Shown here one piece after another: positions 14,327 to 21,262 of a stretch of 21,262 nt of DNA. A model generated the notes under the pieces. That model searched no databases. It was not told where the DNA came from and was given only the letters and a program-made list of their open reading frames with translations. The stretch is taken from positions 1 to 21,262 of the forward strand of contig DATJTJ010000002.1 in NCBI GenBank assembly GCA_035503515.1, given 5' to 3'. The stretch comes from DAIDKA01 sp035503515 (GTDB lineage Bacteria > Pseudomonadota > Gammaproteobacteria > Steroidobacterales > Steroidobacteraceae). Made by a program: the position numbers and the translations under genes. Each line of letters begins with the position of its first letter. Within the stretch, counting starts at the first letter, position 1.

Positions 14327-16147
14327 GTGAGCGATGATTCCAACGTAACCGGCTTTCGTGAGCTGGGCCTTCCCGATCCCCTGCTCGAGGCACTGGCCGC
14401 GGTGGGGTACGAGACACCGTCCCCGATCCAGAGCGCAACCATACCGCGGCTGCTGCAGGGCGAGGACGTGCTCGGACAGGCCCAGACGGGCACCGGCAAG
14501 ACTGCCGCCTTCGCGCTTCCGGTTCTGGCCCGTATCGATGTGTCGCAGAACGTCCCGCAGGCGCTGGTGATGGTCCCTACCCGGGAACTGGCCATCCAGG
14601 TGGCGGAGGCCTTCCAGCAATACGCGGCGCGGCTGCCCGGATTCCATGTGCTGCCGATCTACGGCGGGCAGAGTTACACGCCCCAGCTGAAGGGCCTGAA
14701 GCGCGGCGCGCAGGTCATCGTCGCGACACCGGGCCGGGTCATGGACCACATGCAGCGGGGTTCGCTGGACCTGAGCGCCCTGCGGTTCGTCGTGCTCGAT
14801 GAAGGCGACGAGATGCTGCAGATGGGCTTCGTCGATGACATCGAGTGGATCCTCACGCAGACCCCGCCGGGACGGCAGATCGCGCTGTTCTCGGCGACCA
14901 TGCCCAACGCCATCCGGCGCATCGCGCAGAAGCATATGCGCGCTCCGGCCGAGATCACGATCCGGCAGCAGACGACGACGGCGCCGCTGATCCGTCAGCG
15001 CTACTGGCTGGTCAGTGGCCTGCACAAGCTCGATGCGCTCACCCGGGTGCTCGAGGCCGAGCGCTTCGATGCCATGCTGGTGTTCGTGCGGACCAAGCTC
15101 GAGACCACGGAACTTGCCGAGAAGCTCTGCGCCCGGGGGTTCAACGCCGCCGAGCTCAACGGCGACATCCCGCAGGCCCAGCGCGAGCGCACGATCGCCC
15201 GGCTCAAGAACCGCCAGCTCGACATCGTCGTCGCGACCGATGTCGCCGCACGGGGCATCGACGTGGAGCGCATCTCGCACGTCCTGAACTACGACATCCC
15301 GTATGACTCGGAAACCTACACCCACCGCATCGGGCGCACGGGCCGGGCCGGCCGGGCGGGGGATGCGATCCTGTTCGTGGCGCCCCGCGAGCGCAACATG
15401 CTGCGCATCATCGAGCGGCATACCCGCCAGCCCATCGAAGCGATGAACCTGCCGACGGTCCAGGACGTGAACGACCAGCGCATCGCCCGTTTCAAGGAGC
15501 GCATCACCGCCGCCCTGCAAGGCGGCGAGGGCAAGGCGTTCCAGCCGCTGCTGGAACAGTTCGAACGCGAATCGAACGTGCCGGCCATCGAGATCGCCGC
15601 GGCACTGGCCAGCCTCATGCAGGGCTCCACGCCGTTCCTGCTCGAGAACCGCCCCGAGGAGCGTCCGGCCGCACCGGCCGGGGAGCGCGCCGAGCGTTCC
15701 TCTCGCGAGCCCCGGCCAGCGCGCGGCGCACGGTTCGAGCGCGAGCGCGATGACGGCGGGCGGGGTCGGCGCGAGCCGTCACCGCCGCTGGAGACGTTCC
15801 GGATCGAGGTCGGGCATGCGCATGGCGCGCTTCCCGGCAACATCGTCGGGGCCATCGCCAACGAGGCCGGCGTGGACGGGCGCCATATCGGCCATATCGA
15901 TATCCGCGAGGACCATAGCTTCGTGGATCTGCCGGTGGGCATGCCGGATGACATCTTCAAGGAGCTGCAGGAGGTACAGATCCGGGGCACTCCCCTGCGC
16001 ATCAGTCGCGCCGGCAAGCGGCCCGCGAAGGTGGACAGATCAGCCGAACGCCCGTTCAGGCCCCACGGCCGCAAACCGGCTGACTTCAAGCCGGGTGGCT
16101 TCAAACGCGGACCCCGCAAGCCGCACCGTAAGGGCCAGAAGCACTGA
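14327..16147 (+). CDS. deaD: DEAD-box ATP-dependent RNA helicase (DeaD/CsdA-like)
   Basis: 606 residues. It unwinds structured RNA in ribosome assembly, mRNA decay and cold adaptation. Motifs in order: Q-motif (FRELGL to PSPIQ), AQTGTGKT (52-59), PTREL (84-88), TPGR (134-137), DEGD (158-161, in place of DEAD), SAT (189-191), then ATDVAARGID and HRIGRTGRAGR in the second RecA domain. A DbpA-type RNA-binding domain follows an Arg/Glu-rich linker (ETFRIEVGHAHGALPGNIVG), and the tail is very basic (GPRKPHRKGQKH). GTG 14327 gives the typical MSDDS start and fits the predicted mRNA start better than GTG 14309, six codons earlier. The stop lies 10 bases from that of the convergent VIT gene. Confidence 0.93.
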   Translation: MSDDSNVTGFRELGLPDPLLEALAAVGYETPSPIQSATIPRLLQGEDVLGQAQTGTGKTAAFALPVLARIDVSQNVPQALVMVPTRELAIQVAEAFQQYAARLPGFHVLPIYGGQSYTPQLKGLKRGAQVIVATPGRVMDHMQRGSLDLSALRFVVLDEGDEMLQMGFVDDIEWILTQTPPGRQIALFSATMPNAIRRIAQKHMRAPAEITIRQQTTTAPLIRQRYWLVSGLHKLDALTRVLEAERFDAMLVFVRTKLETTELAEKLCARGFNAAELNGDIPQAQRERTIARLKNRQLDIVVATDVAARGIDVERISHVLNYDIPYDSETYTHRIGRTGRAGRAGDAILFVAPRERNMLRIIERHTRQPIEAMNLPTVQDVNDQRIARFKERITAALQGGEGKAFQPLLEQFERESNVPAIEIAAALASLMQGSTPFLLENRPEERPAAPAGERAERSSREPRPARGARFERERDDGGRGRREPSPPLETFRIEVGHAHGALPGNIVGAIANEAGVDGRHIGHIDIREDHSFVDLPVGMPDDIFKELQEVQIRGTPLRISRAGKRPAKVDRSAERPFRPHGRKPADFKPGGFKRGPRKPHRKGQKH

Positions 16148-16157
16148 CGAGGCGGCT

Positions 16158-16856
16158 TCAGTCACCCAGGCGGCCCACCAGCGCTCCAATGCCGAGGGTC
16201 AATGCCATGGCCAGGGCGCCGAGCACCGTCACCCGCGCCGCCCCCACGCTGACGCGGGCGCCGCCGACGCTCGCGGCAATGCTGCCCAGCAGGGCCAGGA
16301 AGGCGAGCGACAGCACGCCGATCGCCGGGATCAGGACGTTCTGCGGGGCCAGCGCCGCAACCGCCAGCGGCAGCACCGCCCCGCAGGCGAAGGAGACGGC
16401 CGAGGCGCCCGCGGCCTGCAGCGGCCGGGCCCGCCCGCGCTCGGAGATACCGAGTTCGTCGAGCGCGTGCGCCCCCAGGGCGTCCCTGGCGGTCAACTGC
16501 GTCGCAACCTGTTCGGCGAGCGCCGGAGTCAGGCCGCGCCTGACGTAGATTCCGGCAAGCTCGGCATGCTCGCCGGCCGCGTCGGTCTCCAGTTCCTGCT
16601 GCTCTTTCTTCAGATCGGCGGTCTCGGAATCGGCCTGCGAGCTCACCGAGACGTATTCGCCGGCCGCCATCGAGGCCGCCCCGCCGACCAGCCCCGCGAT
16701 ACCCGCCACGACCAGGGAATGGCGGGTGGCCTGCGCCGCCGCGACACCCAGCAGCAAACTGGCGGTGGACAGAATGCCGTCATTGGCACCGAGCACTGCG
16801 GCCCGAAGCCACCCCAGGCGTCCGGTTTTGTGTCGTTCACGACGATGTGCATGCAT
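16158..16856 (-). CDS. VIT/CCC1-family Fe2+/Mn2+ transporter
   Basis: 232 residues. Begins with a His/Arg-rich cytoplasmic stretch (MHAHRRERHK). Helix 1 carries GANDGILSTASLLLGV, the VIT1 family signature. A second helix with GGAASMAAGEYVSV leads to a Glu-rich cytoplasmic segment (DLKKEQQELETDAAGEHAEL) that in VIT proteins binds metal. Two more helix hairpins then reach the C-terminus. Members move Fe2+ or Mn2+ out of the cytoplasm. The frame is open far upstream but the conserved family N-terminus begins here. No ribosome site precedes the ATG; a TATACT -10 box lies 9 bases upstream, suggesting a leaderless or near-leaderless mRNA. Confidence 0.9.
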   Translation of the reverse strand: MHAHRRERHKTGRLGWLRAAVLGANDGILSTASLLLGVAAAQATRHSLVVAGIAGLVGGAASMAAGEYVSVSSQADSETADLKKEQQELETDAAGEHAELAGIYVRRGLTPALAEQVATQLTARDALGAHALDELGISERGRARPLQAAGASAVSFACGAVLPLAVAALAPQNVLIPAIGVLSLAFLALLGSIAASVGGARVSVGAARVTVLGALAMALTLGIGALVGRLGD

Positions 16857-16864
16857 CGGTGACA

Positions 16865-16870
16865 AGTATA
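16865..16870 (-). promoter_or_regulatory. Extended -10 (TGTTATACT) of the VIT-family gene
   Basis: The minus strand reads TGT-TATACT, an extended -10 element ending 8 bases before the ATG at 16856. Initiation about 7 bases downstream would place the mRNA 5' end within a few bases of the start codon. No good -35 is visible, as is usual for extended -10 promoters. Confidence 0.45.
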
Positions 16871-16916
16871 ACAATGGCTCCTCGGCATCACGGCTGAAGC
16901 AACCGGAGAACTGAAG

Positions 16917-18224
16917 ATGTCTGCAAAACGGCCGCTGTCCTGGCTGCTGGGGATGGCCTGGGCTTACGCCGCATCTCCTGCGCTGGCAGGTCCCGCGCCG
17001 CCGGTGGCTCCGGGCAGGCTCGCCGCCGAAGTGCAGAGCCTGCTTCCGGGCCTGGAAACGATGTACCAGGAGATCCACCAGCACCCCGAGCTCGCGTTCC
17101 ACGAGACACGTACCGCAGCGGTACTGGCGCACCAGATGCGGCGGCTGGGGTTTACGGTGACCGAAGGGGTCGGCGGTACCGGCCTCGTGGCGACCCTCGA
17201 AAACGGTTCCGGGCCGACAGTACTGGTCCGTACCGAACTGGACGCCCTGCCCATGAAGGAGGCCACCGGCCTGGCCTATGCCAGCCAGGATCCGACGGCC
17301 GATCACAGTTGTGGACATGACCTGCACATGGCCATCTGGGTGGGTACCGCCGCCACGTTGCTCAATTTCAAGTCGGCCTGGCATGGCCGACTGATGTTCA
17401 TCGCGCAACCGGCCGAGGAGACGGTCAGCGGCGCCAGGGCGATGCTCGCCGACGGCCTCTACAGCCGGTTCGGCAAGCCCGACTATGCGCTGGCGCTGCA
17501 CGTCAACAATGGTCCCGCGGGCCATCTTTCCCTGAAGCCGGGAACCTACAGTTCCGCCGTGGACAATCTCGCGATCACGTTCAAGGGACGCGGCGCGCAT
17601 GGTTCCATGCCCAGCGAGTCGATCGACCCCATAGTCATGGCCGCACACTTCGTGAGCGACGTACAAACCGTCATCAGCCGCGAGAAGAACGCCGCCGCGT
17701 TCGGCGTCATCACGGTGGGCAGCTTCCAGGCAGGCACTGCTGCCAACATCATCCCGGATTCCGCGGCGCTGCAGCTGACCTTGCGTTCCTACGACCCGCA
17801 GGTGCGCAGCCTGCTGCTCGATGGGGTCAGGCGCACCGCCGCAGCGGATGCCGCCATGGCCAACGCACCGGCACCGGACATCGTCGTGACCTCAAGTTCG
17901 GCCGCGGTCGTGAATGACGCGGCACTGACCACAGGCACCGCAGCGATGCTGCAGCAGGTATTCGGCCCCGACGTGGATCTGCTGCCGGCGGCCAGCCAGC
18001 CAAACTCCGCGAGCGAGGATTTCTCGGAATTCGCAGTCGATGGCGTTCGCGCCGTCTACTTTTCGCTGGGTGCCTACGATCCCAGGGTACTGGCCCAGGA
18101 CAAGGCCGCAGGAACGCCGATCCCCGTGAATCATTCGCCGCTGTTCGCGCCCGCCATGGAACCGACCATCGGCACCGGCGTGGAAGCCATGGCGTACGCG
18201 GTAATGAATGTCCTGAAGCGCTGA
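16917..18224 (+). CDS. Exported M20D-family amidohydrolase / peptidase
   Basis: 435 residues. A signal peptide ends at ALA-GP (cleavage after residue 24). The M20D (IAA-amino-acid hydrolase/hippurate hydrolase/aminoacylase-like) metal ligands are all visible: SCGHD (Cys132, His134), PAEE (Glu167-Glu168), His195 in LALHVNN and His406 in VNHSPLF. The dimerisation domain begins near VDNLAITFKGRGAHGS. These enzymes hydrolyse amide bonds of N-acylated amino acids or small peptides with a di-metal centre; here the location is the periplasm or outside. ATG 16917 has GGAGA 8 bases upstream. It is monocistronic between the divergent VIT gene and the tRNA gene. Confidence 0.92.
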   Translation: MSAKRPLSWLLGMAWAYAASPALAGPAPPVAPGRLAAEVQSLLPGLETMYQEIHQHPELAFHETRTAAVLAHQMRRLGFTVTEGVGGTGLVATLENGSGPTVLVRTELDALPMKEATGLAYASQDPTADHSCGHDLHMAIWVGTAATLLNFKSAWHGRLMFIAQPAEETVSGARAMLADGLYSRFGKPDYALALHVNNGPAGHLSLKPGTYSSAVDNLAITFKGRGAHGSMPSESIDPIVMAAHFVSDVQTVISREKNAAAFGVITVGSFQAGTAANIIPDSAALQLTLRSYDPQVRSLLLDGVRRTAAADAAMANAPAPDIVVTSSSAAVVNDAALTTGTAAMLQQVFGPDVDLLPAASQPNSASEDFSEFAVDGVRAVYFSLGAYDPRVLAQDKAAGTPIPVNHSPLFAPAMEPTIGTGVEAMAYAVMNVLKR

Positions 18225-18246
18225 TGGGCATTGAGGCAACAACGCA

Positions 18247-18276
18247 TTGCGCACCACCCCACTCCATGCGTACAAT
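18247..18276 (+). promoter_or_regulatory. tRNA-fMet promoter
   Basis: TTGCGC (18247-18252), an 18-base spacer and TACAAT (18271-18276), followed by a GC-rich CGCGCCCC discriminator, which is the type associated with stringent control of stable RNA. The tRNA begins 15 bases after the -10 box. Confidence 0.65.
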
Positions 18277-18291
18277 TCGCGCCCCTCCTGG

Positions 18292-18368
<77 letters not shown>

Positions 18369-18384
18369 AAATCAAGCACTTACG

Positions 18385-18408
18385 AGCCCCTTCTGGGGCT
18401 TCCGTTTT
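18385..18408 (+). terminator. Rho-independent terminator of the tRNA gene
   Basis: AGCCCC (18385-18390), TTCT loop, GGGGCT (18395-18400), then TCCGTTTT. It sits 16 bases after the tRNA and between the tRNA and the convergent prophage operon; the opposite strand lacks a T-tract next to the stem. Confidence 0.75.
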
Positions 18409-18428
18409 CTGTGCCGGTTTTCGTGCTT

Positions 18429-19013
18429 TCAAGTCAGAGCGGATTTTATGAGGGAAACGATGTAGGGGCCCCACAGGGCCAGCTTGGCGGGAGTGAAGAT
18501 GTCGGAGTGACCCGACACGGCGGGGAAGTCTGGCCTGTGGGGGTGCCCACAGTCGACGTTCGTGATGAAGGGGTTGTCGCCCTCGTATCCGGCATGGCCC
18601 ATCTCGCCCCAGACGGGGCTTGCGATGCCCAGGCATTCGGCGAGGATGGCGGCCTCGGTCGCCAGATCCCCGCAGTTGAAGTACACATCCACGAAGGTCC
18701 CGGCCGGGACCTTGATGTTGCGCTCCAGGGCGGCGTTGATGAAGGCGGCTGCGCGAAAGCCCGCGCCCCCGGTCATGAGGTCGTAGCCGATCGCGCAGCC
18801 GTTGCTGTGGCCGACGTACACGTCCCCGGGGTCGAGGTAGGGCTTGAGCGTGCGCTCGATCAGCGGGTTGACGATGCGCGTCTCACAGGCGGTGATAAGC
18901 CCGTAGTCGGGCACCTTGCACTCGAATCCCTCGGCCTGGAAGAAAGGCACCAGGCCGAGGAGTCCGGACTTGCCCACAGGATCCAGGATCCCGTGAACGA
19001 AGTGGCAACGCAC
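18429..19013 (-). CDS. Prophage-encoded small alpha/beta hydrolase (serine hydrolase)
   Basis: 194 residues from GTG 19013, preceded by GGTGA 8 bases upstream; no ATG or other common start codon is in frame before an upstream stop. The N-terminus has CHFVHGI, the HG oxyanion motif of lipases. The nucleophile elbow is VYVGHSNGCA with Ser70, a late Asp is at NCGD (Asp116) and a C-terminal His at SGHSD (His169), so a Ser-Asp-His triad is plausible. No signal peptide. It is the last gene of the prophage late operon, 18 bases after the preceding stop. Family and substrate are not recognised; possibilities are a lysis esterase acting on envelope esters or a lysogenic-conversion gene. Confidence 0.75.
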   Translation of the reverse strand: MRCHFVHGILDPVGKSGLLGLVPFFQAEGFECKVPDYGLITACETRIVNPLIERTLKPYLDPGDVYVGHSNGCAIGYDLMTGGAGFRAAAFINAALERNIKVPAGTFVDVYFNCGDLATEAAILAECLGIASPVWGEMGHAGYEGDNPFITNVDCGHPHRPDFPAVSGHSDIFTPAKLALWGPYIVSLIKSALT

Positions 19014-19031
19014 AGTCAGTTCACCCAGTCA

Positions 19032-19925
19032 TCAAGTAGCGCGGCGCCCACCGCGAAGCAACACCGTAAGGGCGGCGGCCGTGGGCGCATTGACCGTGAC
19101 GTGGTCAAAGGCCTGGAGCGACGACACTATGACCAGGCTCGCCGCGGCGCCGACGGCCTGCGGGGTCTCGATCGAGGCCAGGGCGAAGTGCTTGGCTTGC
19201 GCCGGAACGTCGGTGACCTTCGCGCCCGCCGGCACCGAGGCAGCCGGAGCGCTTGAGGGCGCGGAGCTCGCCGCCGGCGCGAGGTCAATCAGCTGGTTGA
19301 CAACCGGTACCAGGATGAGCTGAGCGGCCGTCAGGCCCGCCAGGATCTCCGCCTGGTCGGGGATCTGCGGCACCGAGGCCACCACCGCGGTGATCGCCGG
19401 GAGCACCGTATTGACGATCGTCTGCAGGCTCGTCACATCCACGGCTGCACCGGAGGCGCACACCGCGGCGATGTCGGGCCCGATGACCGTGGAGATCTGC
19501 TTCTGCGCGGTCGGGTTCGAGGCCAGCAGGGTCTGACCGGTCGGTCCTTCGAGGACAGCCACGTCGGCATTGAGCGTGGTGCACACCGACTTCGTCACCG
19601 CCTGCAGCTGCGCGGTGGTGAGTGTGGGCACCGCGAGCTTCCCGCCGGTCGTGGCGCAGCCGCCCATCAGCGGCAGAACGACTGCCAGCGGAAGGAACAC
19701 CTTCGCAATGGTCGTCACAGAGGCCTTCGAGGATGGCATCCAGCCGCTCTGGTGGGCGTAGGCGACGATCGAGGCGGCAACACCGATGAGGCCCGCGATG
19801 ACTGCGGCGGCCTTAGGGCCCAGAAACTGGAACTCCGCGGGCGGCTGCACCGCGAGCCACGCGAGAGCCATCAGGGCGAGGCCTCCGACGTACGCCAGGG
19901 CGTGATACAGGTTCATGGTCTTCAT
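19032..19925 (-). CDS. Prophage membrane protein: two-helix N-terminus joined to a lipoprotein-like domain
   Basis: 297 residues. ATG 19925 has GGAG 8 bases upstream. Residues 8-27 and 38-57 are hydrophobic helices, like a small class II holin. An in-frame Met63 then opens a second signal-like stretch ending LPLMGGCATTGG, a typical lipobox with Cys90. The rest is Ala/Thr/Val-rich (VTKSVCTTLNADVAVLEG, helices around NTVLPAITAVVAS), with an Ala/Ser/Pro linker near residue 220 and a C-terminal hydrophobic segment. Lying just after the endolysin, it may serve lysis (holin and/or spanin-like). Whether it is one protein or two products from nested starts (19925 and 19739) cannot be decided from sequence. 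Confidence 0.7.
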   Translation of the reverse strand: MKTMNLYHALAYVGGLALMALAWLAVQPPAEFQFLGPKAAAVIAGLIGVAASIVAYAHQSGWMPSSKASVTTIAKVFLPLAVVLPLMGGCATTGGKLAVPTLTTAQLQAVTKSVCTTLNADVAVLEGPTGQTLLASNPTAQKQISTVIGPDIAAVCASGAAVDVTSLQTIVNTVLPAITAVVASVPQIPDQAEILAGLTAAQLILVPVVNQLIDLAPAASSAPSSAPAASVPAGAKVTDVPAQAKHFALASIETPQAVGAAASLVIVSSLQAFDHVTVNAPTAAALTVLLRGGRRAT

Positions 19926-19968
19926 TGCGAGTACTCCGGTTGAGGAACGAGAGACAAAGGGACGCCCG

Positions 19969-19987
19969 GCGAGCTGCTCGAGCTCGC
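19969..19987. repeat. Inverted repeat between endolysin and membrane-protein genes
   Basis: GCGAGCT (19969-19975) and AGCTCGC (19981-19987) form a perfect 7-bp stem around GCTCG. It lies in the 83-base gap that is the only sizeable spacer in the late operon, and has no T-tract. It could be an attenuator or RNA-processing site. Confidence 0.35.
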
Positions 19988-20008
19988 GCGGTCGGGCAAA
20001 GGGGTTAC

Positions 20009-20422
20009 TTATGCGGCGACGCCGCTCAGGAGGATCTTCGCCAGGTGCGCATAGCGCGGCTCAAGATGCGGATCCTCCACCGCGCACTCTCCGGCCGCGC
20101 CCTCCCAGTCACGGTGGGCGAGCGCGGCAATCATCTTCGGGAAGTGCAGCAGGCCTCCGACGCCTTCGTTGATGGCGATGTCGAGGCATACGGATTGGCG
20201 CACCGGGTCCAGGCCCAGGTACCAGCTGTAGGCGATGAGCTCCCCGTGCGCCTCCTGGATCTGCGCCTGCAGAGCGGCCGCGGCGACGGGTTCGGAGATC
20301 CCCCGATCGACGCACAGCCCGTAGCCGATTGTCTGCAGGTTCTCCGAGTCCCGATACAGGGTCGGGCGGAAGCCCTCCTCCACCTTCAGGCGCTCCAGCG
20401 CCAGGTCGATGGCCGTCGTCAT
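20009..20422 (-). CDS. Phage endolysin, GH24 muramidase (T4-lysozyme type)
   Basis: 137 residues from ATG 20422, one base after the preceding stop (TGAAATG). An alternative ATG at 20461 adds 13 residues and overlaps the upstream gene. The catalytic triad has T4-lysozyme spacing: Glu16 in EEGFRP, Asp25 in YRD and Thr31 in QTIGYG. It cleaves the MurNAc-GlcNAc bond of peptidoglycan at the end of infection. There is no signal or SAR helix, so release needs a holin, which the flanking membrane-protein genes could supply. Confidence 0.9.
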   Translation of the reverse strand: MTTAIDLALERLKVEEGFRPTLYRDSENLQTIGYGLCVDRGISEPVAAAALQAQIQEAHGELIAYSWYLGLDPVRQSVCLDIAINEGVGGLLHFPKMIAALAHRDWEGAAGECAVEDPHLEPRYAHLAKILLSGVAA

Positions 20423-20423
20423 T

Positions 20424-20681
20424 TCATTGCCCCCGCCAGCTGTCCTCGTCGCCGTGCTCATCGCCCCCGACCTTGAGGATGTCGCCGAAGGGCACGTTCA
20501 ACTTCCGGCACACCAGCGAGAGCGCGATCCGCAGCCGGTCGATCATGACCGAGCGCATCTCCGCGTTCTTGCGCAACGACTTCAGCTCCCGCTTCATGTC
20601 CAGGTAGATCCACGTCAGCAGGACGCCGATCACCGTGAACAGGTATTCGACCGGGATGCCGGTCGCGCTGTGTGCTTCCAT
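20424..20681 (-). CDS. Small prophage membrane protein, possible holin or spanin-like
   Basis: 85 residues with one hydrophobic helix (about 11-27) followed by a basic, coiled-coil-like helix (KRELKSLRKNAEMRSVMIDRL in part) and an acidic tail. A strong GAGGGG site lies 7 bases before ATG 20681. Directly upstream of the endolysin, 10 bases after the preceding gene. Topology fits a one-helix holin or an inner-membrane lysis protein; no family is recognised. Confidence 0.7.
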   Translation of the reverse strand: MEAHSATGIPVEYLFTVIGVLLTWIYLDMKRELKSLRKNAEMRSVMIDRLRIALSLVCRKLNVPFGDILKVGGDEHGDEDSWRGQ

Positions 20682-20691
20682 TCGTTACCCC

Positions 20692-21222
20692 TCAAATCTT
20701 GAGTGACGAGACCTCGTCCTCGATCGCCATGAGCCGCCGGGCGGCATCCTTGTCGCCCAGGACCGCGCGGCGCATGTCATCGCTCTGGCTGGCGAGGAGC
20801 TCGGCGTGGCGAGCTCGAGCAGCTGCCTTGGCATTCGCGGAGGCCTGCGCGGCCGCATTCGGCACCCACCGCTTGGCTGTCGGGTTCCACTCGTGATCGG
20901 CCGATGGCGCCGGCGGCTGGTAATCGACGACGTGGCGCGCGGTGGCGGCCGTGCGTCCTGGCTTCGGTGGATCCTTGACGTCCGCGCCGGCGGTGCGCCG
21001 CAGCCGGTTCGCGTCGCAGGTGGCGGCCCAGGCGGTGGCGGCCGTGTCGTCGTCGGCCTGCAGGAGCGCCAGGTCCACGCGTTGCGAGAGATGGTCGTGT
21101 CGACCGAGCACAGTTGCGTGCCCCTCAGGCACATTTGCCGCCAGGTGCTCATCTGGGCACGAGATCGTGCGGCCGAGCAGTAGCCCCGTCTTAGGATCGT
21201 AGAGTGACCAGATCTTGTTCAT
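20692..21222 (-). CDS. Phage tail-fibre-assembly-like protein
   Basis: 176 residues. The N-terminus (KIWSLYDPKTGLLLGRTI) and the middle motif DYQPPAPSADHEWNPTAKRW, followed by an Ala-rich helix, resemble tail-fibre assembly or tail-associated phage proteins, in which such a 'HEW..xxxRW' segment is common. The C-terminal third is helical and charged. The ATG at 21222 overlaps the stop of the upstream gene (ATGA), indicating translational coupling. It is upstream of the lysis genes, as expected in a late operon. Confidence 0.6.
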   Translation of the reverse strand: MNKIWSLYDPKTGLLLGRTISCPDEHLAANVPEGHATVLGRHDHLSQRVDLALLQADDDTAATAWAATCDANRLRRTAGADVKDPPKPGRTAATARHVVDYQPPAPSADHEWNPTAKRWVPNAAAQASANAKAAARARHAELLASQSDDMRRAVLGDKDAARRLMAIEDEVSSLKI

Positions 21223-21262
21223 ACCTTGATCACTTCCACCTTGGCCACACAGTTCGTCACGG
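21219..21262 (-). CDS. C-terminal end of an upstream prophage gene (partial)
   Basis: In the frame that ends at TGA (21221-21219) the last residues read VTNCVAKVEVIKV, and the stop overlaps the next start as ATGA. Only 13 codons are visible, so no function is proposed; a tail-fibre or tail protein is likely from position. Confidence 0.45.
   Translation of the reverse strand, partial: VTNCVAKVEVIKV

Noticed and set aside
11894..15520. Open frame of 1208 codons on the minus strand
   Set aside because: Antisense across the ABC gene end, the CocE-like gene and the helicase; low-complexity composition and no domain. A product of high GC third-position bias.
16857..17666. N-terminal extension of the VIT gene frame (270 more codons)
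   Set aside because: It is antisense to the M20D amidohydrolase and its promoter, and the VIT family N-terminus starts at 16856.

Overview
The window is about 21 kb of GC-rich, densely coding DNA from what looks like a gammaproteobacterium. The gene families fit: DeaD-type helicase, YidB, WXXGXW lipoprotein, SbmA-like ABC protein and a HpaB-type oxygenase. A Xanthomonadales, Nevskiales or Steroidobacter-like lineage is plausible, but this is a family-level impression and no database search was possible. Intergenic gaps are all under about 130 bases. The very long open frames antisense to real genes are a GC effect and were rejected.

Chromosomal part, left to right: the 3' end of an unrecognised gene (+). 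Then a two-gene minus-strand unit, a CPA1-type Na+/H+ antiporter followed by a HpaB-type FADH2-dependent aromatic hydroxylase. Next a DUF4136-like lipoprotein (+) that meets a GH3 beta-glucosidase (-) stop to stop. Divergent from the GH3 gene are a GH144/PF10091 glucanase-like gene and an overlapping or abutting GH15 glucoamylase-like gene (+). None of the three glycosidases has a visible signal peptide, so together they look like a cytoplasmic glucan or oligosaccharide breakdown locus. A small WXXGXW lipoprotein (+) and a YidB/DUF937 gene (-) follow.

The most unusual stretch is 10162-14260. It is an overlapping pair made of an SbmA/YddA-like ABC membrane protein whose ATPase domain has lost every catalytic motif, and an exported CocE/NonD-family 'hydrolase' in which all three expected triad positions (Ser, Asp, His) are replaced. 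Both frames are intact, so two inactive-looking enzymes seem to be kept under selection together. This is the best candidate here for an undescribed system.

A DEAD-box RNA helicase (DeaD-like, with DEGD in motif II) follows, then a VIT-family metal transporter (-) with a possibly leaderless mRNA, and an exported M20D amidohydrolase (+).

From 18292 the window holds an initiator tRNA-fMet gene with its promoter and terminator. Immediately beyond it lies the end of a prophage late operon on the minus strand. In transcription order this is: the tail of an upstream gene, a tail-fibre-assembly-like protein, a small one-helix membrane protein, a GH24 endolysin, a two-helix membrane protein fused in frame to a lipoprotein, and a small serine alpha/beta hydrolase as the last gene before the tRNA. 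The tRNA 3' end is the likely attachment site. The other prophage end and any integrase are outside the window.
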